Shown in pieces: positions 7,686 through 12,447 of a stretch of 12,447 nt of DNA. The notes under the pieces were generated by a model that worked only from the letters and a program-made list of their open reading frames with translations, ran no database searches and was not told the DNA's origin. A program made the translations under genes and the position numbers. Source of the stretch: Planctomycetia bacterium (GTDB lineage Bacteria > Planctomycetota > Phycisphaerae > Phycisphaerales > SM1A02); contig JAACEA010000306.1 of NCBI GenBank assembly GCA_009936695.1, forward strand, positions 1-12,447. Reading direction: 5' to 3'. Position 1 is the stretch's first letter. Every line of letters starts with the position of its first letter.

Positions 7686-10600
7686 ATGGCCTTTTTCTCT
7701 CGAACCAAGACCCCACCCGCTCCGTCGATCCCCGCGTCGCCGGTGTCGATTCCCACCCAGGTCGTCGCCGACGATCCCGGCCGGGAGACGCCGCCCGCGG
7801 ATCCCGCGGTGGAACGTCGGATCCTCGAGATCGGCGCGGAGTATCTCGAGCTCGCACGGGGTGGCAAGGCGGGCCTGCTCAACGCCGCGTTCTGGTCCGA
7901 CAAGCTCATGGACTGGGCCATGCAGGACGAGGCGTTCAAGGTCCAGTTGTTCCGGTTCGTCGACGCCTTCCCGATGCTTCGAACCCCCGAGCAGATCCAC
8001 GACCATCTGGTCGACTACCTCTCCCAGCCCGGGGTGACCCCCCCGCCCGGAATGGATCTCGCGGTCAAGGCCGGCGGCGTCGCGAAGACCATGTTCGCGA
8101 AGACGATGGCGAAGCAGATCACCGGCATGGCGGAGAAGTTCATCGCCGGCACCGATGCCGCGGACGCGCTCCCGATGCTGCGAAAGCTCTGGAAGAAAGG
8201 CCTCGCCTTCAGTGTCGACCTGCTCGGCGAAGCCTGCGTCTCCGATCAGGAGGCCGAGGCCTACCGAGCGAAGTACATGGATCTCATCGAGAATCTCCCG
8301 GACGCGGTCGACGCGTGGCCGGCGAACGAGCGGCTGGAACGTGACCACCTCGGCGTGGTTCCCCGAACCAACGTGTCGATCAAGATCAGCTCGCTCTACG
8401 CCAAGACCGACCCCATCGACACCGCGGGATCGATCGACGGACTGGTCGAAGCGCTGCGCCCGCTGCTCCTGAAGGCGAAGGAGAAGGGCGTCCTGGTCAA
8501 CTTCGACATGGAGCAGTTCGCGCTCAAGGATCTGACCCTCGAGCTCTTCATGCGGTGCTGCGAGGAGATCGACTTCACCGCCGGGCTCGCGATGCAGGCC
8601 TACCTGCGTTCCGGCGACGACGACGCCGCCCGGATCATCGAGTGGTCGAAGCGGACCGGCCGACAGGTCACGGTGCGACTGGTCAAGGGCGCGTACTGGG
8701 ATTACGAGACGATCCACGCCGAGGAGATGGGATGGCCCGTCCCGGTCTGGAGTCGGAAGTCCGATTCCGACGCCTGCTTCGAGCGGATGACCCGGGCCTT
8801 CATCAACGCGACGCCCCGCACCGCCGAGGAGGGCGGCGTGAAGCTCGCCCTCGGCAGCCACAACGCCCGATCCATCGCGGCCGCGGTCGCCGAGCTCGAG
8901 AAGGCGGACCTTCCGAAGTCCGCCCTCGAACTGCAGATGCTCTACGGCATGGCCCCTGAACTGAAGCAGGCCGCGAACGAGATGGGCTTCCGGGTCCGCG
9001 AGTACGTCCCGGTCGGCGAGATGATCCCCGGAATGGCGTATCTCGTCCGCCGCCTGCTCGAGAACACGTCGAACGAATCCTGGCTTCGTGCGGGATTCAT
9101 GGACAACGCCGACGCCTCGACGCTTCTCGCGTCGCCGCACCTCGACTTCGCGACCGACCCCGGCGTGCGACGGATCGAAGGCGCTCCCGAACGTCACGCC
9201 CTGTCGGATCACGACCCGGACGTCGGGGACGGCCGGCCGTTCTTCACCGAGCCGATGCGGGACTTCGCGTCGCGGGACCAGCGGGAGACCTTCGCCCGTG
9301 CCATCGGCGACGCCGTGGTTCCGGACGTCGCGAACGACGGCACCGAGGCCGACGCCACCCGGGCGATCGACCGGGCCCACGCCGCGTTCCCCGCCTGGCG
9401 GGACGCCCCGGTCCGCGAACGGGCCGCGGTGCTGGTCAGGGCCGCCGGGATCATGCGACGACGCCGCGACGAACTGAGCGGGATCATCATCCGCGAGAGC
9501 GGGAAGCCCTGGACCGAGGCGGACGCCGACGTGTGCGAAGCCATCGACTTCTGCGAGTTCTACGCGCGGGAGTCGATCGGACTCTTCGACCCCCGTCGAT
9601 TGGGCCGGTTCATCGGCGAGATCGACGAGATCGTCCACCAGCCCCGCGGCGTGGCGGTGGTGATCAGTCCGTGGAACTTCCCGCTCGCGATCTGCGCCGG
9701 CATGACCGCCGCCGCCCTGGTGTGCGGGAACACCTGCGTCATGAAGCCGGCGGAGCAGACGCCGGGCATCGCGAAGATCCTGCACGAGATCCTGCTCGAA
9801 GCGGGCTGCCCCTCCGATGCCTGCGTGTTCCTCGCCGGGCCCGGGGAGACGGTCGGTGCGACGCTGGTCCGCGACGTGCGGACCGCGATCATCGCCTTCA
9901 CCGGTTCGATGGCGGTGGGCCTCGACATCCTGCAGGCCGCCGGCGTCACCGCGGATGATCAGGCCCACGTCAAGAAGGTCGTCTGCGAGATGGGCGGCAA
10001 GAACGCCACCATCATCGATGCGAGCGCGGACCTCGACGAAGCGGTCCTCGGTGTCCGGCATTCCGCGTTCGGATTCAGCGGCCAGAAGTGCTCCGCCTGC
10101 AGCCGGGCGATCGTGGTCGAGACGGCCTACGACACCTTCCTGGAGCGCCTCGTCGAGTCGACGAGGACCCTGGTGGTCGGGAACCCGCTTCGGCCCGGCA
10201 CCGATGTCGGTCCGGTGATCGACCTCGACGCGAAGCGGAAGGTCGAGCGGTACATCGAGATCGGGTCCGAAGAGGGGCGACTCGAGATCTCGCTGCCGAT
10301 TCCACCGGGACTCGAAGAGGAAGTCGGACTCCCCTACGCGAGCCCGACCGTGATCAGCGGCATCGAACCCCACCACCGCCTCGCCAACGAAGAGGTCTTC
10401 GGCCCGCTCCTCGCGGTCATGAAGGTCAAGGACTTCGACGAGGCCCTCACGCTCGCGAACTCCACCCGGTACAAGCTCACCGGCGGTGTCTTCAGCCGGA
10501 AGCCGAGTCACCTCGACCGGGCCCGCCGGGACTACCGCGTCGGCAACCTGTACCTCAATCGCGGCATCACCGGCGCCCTCGTCGGCCGACAGCCCTTCGG

Positions 10601-10727
10601 TGGATTCGGCATGTCGGGCGTGGGCACGAAGGCAGGCGGACGCGACTACCTCATGCACTTCGTCGAGCCTCGATGCATCACCGAGAACGCGATGCGACGC
10701 GGCTTCGCCCCGGGCCTCGTGGACTGA
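7686..10727 (+). CDS. putA: Bifunctional proline dehydrogenase / L-glutamate gamma-semialdehyde dehydrogenase
   Basis: A 1013-residue PutA that oxidises proline to pyrroline-5-carboxylate with FAD, then oxidises glutamate semialdehyde to glutamate with NAD+. The proline dehydrogenase barrel spans about 45-475: VNFDMEQF near 275, VKGAYW at 333-338, and the substrate-binding RRLLENTSNESW at 455-466. The aldehyde dehydrogenase half spans about 520-1000: ISPWNFP at 660-666, E768 in CEMGGKN, and catalytic C802 in GQKCSACSR. The N-terminal ribbon-helix-helix repressor of E. coli-type PutA is absent, and the size matches the short class, so it should be an enzyme only and not regulate itself. The first ~45 residues are a Pro/Ala-rich extension of unclear use. 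ATG 7686 is supported by GGAG ten bases upstream (7672-7675). No proline permease gene is adjacent. It is probably peripheral to the membrane, passing electrons to quinone. Confidence 0.96.
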   Translation: MAFFSRTKTPPAPSIPASPVSIPTQVVADDPGRETPPADPAVERRILEIGAEYLELARGGKAGLLNAAFWSDKLMDWAMQDEAFKVQLFRFVDAFPMLRTPEQIHDHLVDYLSQPGVTPPPGMDLAVKAGGVAKTMFAKTMAKQITGMAEKFIAGTDAADALPMLRKLWKKGLAFSVDLLGEACVSDQEAEAYRAKYMDLIENLPDAVDAWPANERLERDHLGVVPRTNVSIKISSLYAKTDPIDTAGSIDGLVEALRPLLLKAKEKGVLVNFDMEQFALKDLTLELFMRCCEEIDFTAGLAMQAYLRSGDDDAARIIEWSKRTGRQVTVRLVKGAYWDYETIHAEEMGWPVPVWSRKSDSDACFERMTRAFINATPRTAEEGGVKLALGSHNARSIAAAVAELEKADLPKSALELQMLYGMAPELKQAANEMGFRVREYVPVGEMIPGMAYLVRRLLENTSNESWLRAGFMDNADASTLLASPHLDFATDPGVRRIEGAPERHALSDHDPDVGDGRPFFTEPMRDFASRDQRETFARAIGDAVVPDVANDGTEADATRAIDRAHAAFPAWRDAPVRERAAVLVRAAGIMRRRRDELSGIIIRESGKPWTEADADVCEAIDFCEFYARESIGLFDPRRLGRFIGEIDEIVHQPRGVAVVISPWNFPLAICAGMTAAALVCGNTCVMKPAEQTPGIAKILHEILLEAGCPSDACVFLAGPGETVGATLVRDVRTAIIAFTGSMAVGLDILQAAGVTADDQAHVKKVVCEMGGKNATIIDASADLDEAVLGVRHSAFGFSGQKCSACSRAIVVETAYDTFLERLVESTRTLVVGNPLRPGTDVGPVIDLDAKRKVERYIEIGSEEGRLEISLPIPPGLEEEVGLPYASPTVISGIEPHHRLANEEVFGPLLAVMKVKDFDEALTLANSTRYKLTGGVFSRKPSHLDRARRDYRVGNLYLNRGITGALVGRQPFGGFGMSGVGTKAGGRDYLMHFVEPRCITENAMRRGFAPGLVD

Positions 10728-11089
10728 GCCGAGATCGCCCGCGAGGTGGCTCAGCTCTCCTGAAGATTCGGACGGCGATCGAACTCCCGGGGGTCGAAGA
10801 AACCTGTGAACGCCGGGCCGGGAAGAAGAGGTTGGACTCCGGCGCCGGTGAGGGACGTCATCTCGCCCGCGTGGAAGCGTCCGTCGCGCACGAGGCAATC
10901 ACGCGTTCGTTCCAACGACAACCGTGCGTGCACTTGATCACGAAGGAATCGGGCAGGAACGACCGATCGATGCCACCAACGTGAAATCGCCGACGCCAGA
11001 CCCGGAAGAAGATCCTGCCGGTCGGAAGGCTGCGGATCGCAAAGCCGCAGGGCCGTCCCGGTCGATACCCTCGGAAAGGGTACTACTCC
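10728..11089. other. Gap of 362 bp with no recognised gene
   Basis: No open frame here on either strand has recognisable content or a credible start with a ribosome site. Frames that cross it also run antisense through neighbouring genes. I searched by eye for tRNA, tmRNA, RNase P and SRP RNA signatures and found none. The first ~270 bases show nothing definite; the last ~90 hold a chain of hairpins leading into the next gene. Confidence 0.5.
10999..11082 (+). promoter_or_regulatory. Structured leader with three consecutive hairpins ahead of the poly-Glu membrane protein gene
   Basis: Hairpin A pairs GACCCGG (10999-11005, one bulged C) with CCGGTC (11018-11023). Hairpin B pairs CTGCGG (11030-11035) with CCGCAG (11045-11050). 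Hairpin C pairs TACCCT (11066-11071) with AGGGTA (11077-11082) around a 5-base loop. The best ribosome-site candidate, AAGGG at 11076-11080, lies within the 3' arm of hairpin C, nine bases before the ATG, so the fold would hide it. This looks like a translational control leader, but it matches no riboswitch class that I can identify. Confidence 0.4.
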
Positions 11090-11596
11090 ATGCTCCGATC
11101 CCGATTTCTCTGCCTGACCACCACGGCGACCGTGCTCATCCTGCTGGTCGTCGCATGCGGCCTCGCGCCGGACGAGCGCCTTCCCTGGCTGGCCGTCGAT
11201 GCCACCACGATGACGCCGCCTCCGGCCGCGGACGACGCCGCACCCGTGGTCGCGCCCGACCGGTTTCTGCTGCGCAGCCTCGGATTCCTCGCCGGCGGAC
11301 TCGCGGTCGCGTTGTTGATCGGGGCGGGCAATCGCCGGGTCCGAGGCTTCGCGATCATCACCAGCATGCTCGTGATGCTGGCGTTCGCCGGTGGCGCCGT
11401 CACCACCTGGATTCAGGAGGGCTGGCCGGGATGGCCCCTCGCCGCGATGACGGTGGGCACCGGTCTGCTCGGCCTCTGGGCGTTCTGGCTCTTCCTGCTG
11501 GGCGACGGCCCGAAGGCGGTTGCTGACGAGGACGACGACGAAGAAGAAGAAGAAGAAGAAGAAGAAGAGGAAGAGGAAGAGGAAGAGGAAGTCTGA
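11090..11596 (+). CDS. Small membrane protein with a poly-glutamate C-terminal tail
   Basis: I do not recognise a family for this 168-residue protein. Residues 1-23 are a hydrophobic leader ending VVAC, which could be a lipoprotein signal (lipidation at C23) or simply a first membrane helix. Residues ~24-57 form a Pro/Ala/Asp-rich, probably exposed segment. Three further hydrophobic stretches follow at about 60-80, 87-107 and 116-138. The tail has AlaAspGluAspAspAsp, then 17 glutamates (151-167), and a final valine. Such a tail would be highly charged and disordered; the topology is uncertain, so its side of the membrane is not clear. Metal or cationic-protein binding is conceivable but unproven. 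The ATG at 11090 follows a hairpin that contains the AAGGG ribosome site. The gene stands alone, converging on the hydrolase gene downstream. Confidence 0.78.
   Translation: MLRSRFLCLTTTATVLILLVVACGLAPDERLPWLAVDATTMTPPPAADDAAPVVAPDRFLLRSLGFLAGGLAVALLIGAGNRRVRGFAIITSMLVMLAFAGGAVTTWIQEGWPGWPLAAMTVGTGLLGLWAFWLFLLGDGPKAVADEDDDEEEEEEEEEEEEEEEEEV
11540..11590 (+). repeat. Purine-only GAA/GAG triplet repeat encoding 17 glutamates
   Basis: Nine GAA codons in a row are followed by four GAG-GAA pairs, giving 51 bases with no pyrimidine on the plus strand. The first part is a pure microsatellite. Length changes by whole triplets would alter the tail without breaking the frame. Long homopurine tracts can also adopt triplex DNA, which is established for GAA repeats, though this one is short. 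Confidence 0.95.
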
Positions 11597-11631
11597 CGCG
11601 TTCCGGTACCTCGGATGCACCGAAACGATGA

Positions 11632-11654
11632 CCGCGCCCCGAACGGAGGCGCGG
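11632..11654 (+). terminator. GC-rich hairpin, candidate terminator of the membrane-protein gene
   Basis: CCGCGCC (11632-11638) pairs perfectly with GGCGCGG (11648-11654) around a 9-base loop, 36 bases after the stop codon. Position and strength suit a terminator. It lacks a T run, so factor-independent termination is uncertain. Confidence 0.4.
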
Positions 11655-11694
11655 CCATCGCATCTCAGACCCACACTCTCTTCCTCGGCCTGAA

Positions 11695-11720
11695 CGGTGA
11701 TCCGAACGATCTGATCACCG
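11695..11720. repeat. 8-bp perfect inverted repeat CGGTGATC / GATCACCG
   Basis: The arms at 11695-11702 and 11713-11720 flank 10 bases. It sits in the middle of the convergent gap, too far from a start codon to be an obvious operator. It may be part of a 3' RNA structure or a protein-binding site. Confidence 0.4.
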
Positions 11721-11810
11721 GGTGGGGATCGTAGTCGGCGCTCGATTCGGGCTCGGTGTCGCAGGGATGTGGAATCGGTGAAGAACGGCGCCCCGCCGCG
11801 TGCGCTTGGA

Positions 11811-11835
11811 GGGACGCCCTCACCTTCGGCGTCCC
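11811..11835 (-). terminator. 8-bp GC-rich hairpin, candidate terminator of the hydrolase gene
   Basis: GGGACGCC (11811-11818) and GGCGTCCC (11828-11835) pair perfectly around a 9-base loop, 87 bases beyond the minus-strand hydrolase stop. No T run follows on either strand. It could end transcripts arriving from both sides. Confidence 0.4.
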
Positions 11836-11921
11836 CGAAGACCACACGCACCCGGCATCATGACCGCGACAGCGTCACTGCATCTCGCGACATGGAGGGC
11901 GACGCCGATCCGGACGCCTCG

Positions 11922-12447
11922 TCACGGCGACACGGCGTCGGAGATCGGCCGGCGTTGTGCGAACATCCAGTCGATCGCACCCTTCGGTCCGTAGGCATGC
12001 GACCAGGCGTCATGGCCGACGTCGGGAAGCTCGGTGTGCCCCACGCGCCCGCCTGCGGCCCGGATCGCCTCGACGATCCTGCGGGACTCCCCGATCAGGA
12101 CGGCTTGATCCGCCGTCCCATGGACGTTCCAGATCGGTACCCCCGACTCGGCGATCGCCTTCCCGTGTCGTGGATCACCACCGCCACAGATCGGCACCGC
12201 CGCGGCGAACCAGTCCGCATGTCGGGAGAGGAGTTCCCAGGTGCCAAACCCGCCCATGGACAGACCGGTGAGGTAGATCCGCGATCGATCGACCTCGGGG
12301 GTCGCCGACAGTTCGCGGACGAGCGTCTCCACGCCCTGCATCGCGGGCGAGGTGTCGGTGCCGCCGGCCCGCCAGACATCGGCCCCCGGTTCGACGACAC
12401 CGCCCCAGTCTTCGCCGTCGGGACACTGGACCGCGAGCACGAACGCG
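11922..12447 (-). CDS. Alpha/beta hydrolase, predicted peptidase/esterase (partial, N-terminus outside window)
   Basis: The frame is open to the right edge, so only the last 174 residues are visible and the start is missing. Counting from the edge, the nucleophile motif GLSMGGFGTWELLSRH begins at 61 (catalytic Ser63). The acid is probably D113 in NVHGTADQAV, and H145 in DVGHDAW completes the triad. The opening AFVLAVQCPDGEDW resembles the strand-loop of COG4099-type predicted peptidases and polyhydroxybutyrate-depolymerase-like esterases. These are often exported, but the signal peptide region cannot be seen. The substrate is unknown; short esters or polysaccharide-linked esters are typical of the wider group. 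A GTG at 12440 exists in frame but lies inside conserved sequence, so it is not the start. The TGA is at 11924-11922. Confidence 0.88.
   Translation of the reverse strand, partial: AFVLAVQCPDGEDWGGVVEPGADVWRAGGTDTSPAMQGVETLVRELSATPEVDRSRIYLTGLSMGGFGTWELLSRHADWFAAAVPICGGGDPRHGKAIAESGVPIWNVHGTADQAVLIGESRRIVEAIRAAGGRVGHTELPDVGHDAWSHAYGPKGAIDWMFAQRRPISDAVSP

Larger units (their letters stand above)
11597..11921. other. Noncoding gap of 325 bp between convergent genes
   Basis: The gap separates the ends of the membrane-protein gene and the hydrolase gene. No believable open frame is present. It contains three inverted repeats of 7-8 bp, listed separately, and nothing else that I can name. Confidence 0.6.

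Noticed and set aside
7485..10898. Minus-strand open frame of 1137 codons opposite putA
   Set aside because: The complementary strand encodes an intact PutA with all catalytic motifs. The antisense product is low-complexity Arg/Gly/Asp/His sequence with no recognisable domain.
11030..11056. GCAAAGCCGCAGGGCC resembling the 3' half of the cyclic di-GMP-I (GEMM) riboswitch core
   Set aside because: The matching upstream half (GGCAAACC, a GAAA-capped stem and GG before the core) is missing, and the bases fold instead into a simple CTGCGG/CCGCAG hairpin. A covariance-model hit would reopen this.
10751..11851. Minus-strand frame of 366 codons spanning both gaps and the poly-Glu gene
   Set aside because: It would contain poly-Phe and poly-Val runs from the reversed GAA repeat and Arg/Gln-rich filler. 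The plus frame gives sensible membrane helices. The part ending at 10751 remains unexplained but has no start or ribosome site that I can defend.

Overview
The window reads as ordinary chromosomal DNA from a high-GC bacterium. A Planctomycetota member, probably of the Phycisphaerae, is my best guess. The reasons are the GldF-GldG style ABC-2 permease fusion, the weak or absent Shine-Dalgarno sites with frequent GTG starts, the very high third-position GC and the overall gene mix. This is an inference from style; there is no rRNA or tRNA here to prove it.

Layout, left to right. (1) Bases 1-2371, minus strand: an ABC exporter operon of an ATPase followed, with a 4-bp ATGA overlap, by an ABC-2 permease that continues into a GldG-like domain and runs off the left edge. 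(2) Bases 2588-4213, plus strand: a PAS-GAF-response-regulator protein that contains a histidine-kinase-like dimerisation helix lacking its histidine. (3) Bases 4322-5413, minus strand: a PrmC/HemK release-factor glutamine methyltransferase, convergent with the sensor gene and carrying an unusual internal insertion. (4) Bases 5561-7561, plus strand: a small acidic protein of unknown function, 33 bp ahead of a GT4-type glycogen/starch-synthase-like glycosyltransferase. (5) Bases 7686-10727, plus strand: a bifunctional proline-catabolic PutA without the DNA-binding domain, behind a perfect 16-bp palindrome and a TACAAT box. (6) Bases 10728-11089: a gap without a recognisable gene that ends in a chain of hairpins. 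(7) Bases 11090-11596, plus strand: a small membrane protein ending in 17 consecutive glutamates, encoded by a purine-only triplet repeat. (8) Bases 11597-11921: a noncoding gap between convergent genes with three strong inverted repeats. (9) Bases 11922-12447, minus strand: the C-terminal part of a secreted-type alpha/beta hydrolase (predicted peptidase/esterase), cut by the right edge.

The genes do not form one pathway. The ABC pair is one transcription unit and the unknown protein plus glycosyltransferase is probably another; the rest look like single genes. I see no mobile element, CRISPR array, tRNA or rRNA, and no convincing new defence or biosynthetic system. The points most worth following up are the histidine-less DHp-like segment in the GAF/REC protein, the PrmC insertion, the structured leader that hides the ribosome site of the poly-Glu membrane protein, the repeat tail itself, and the unknown partner of the glycosyltransferase.
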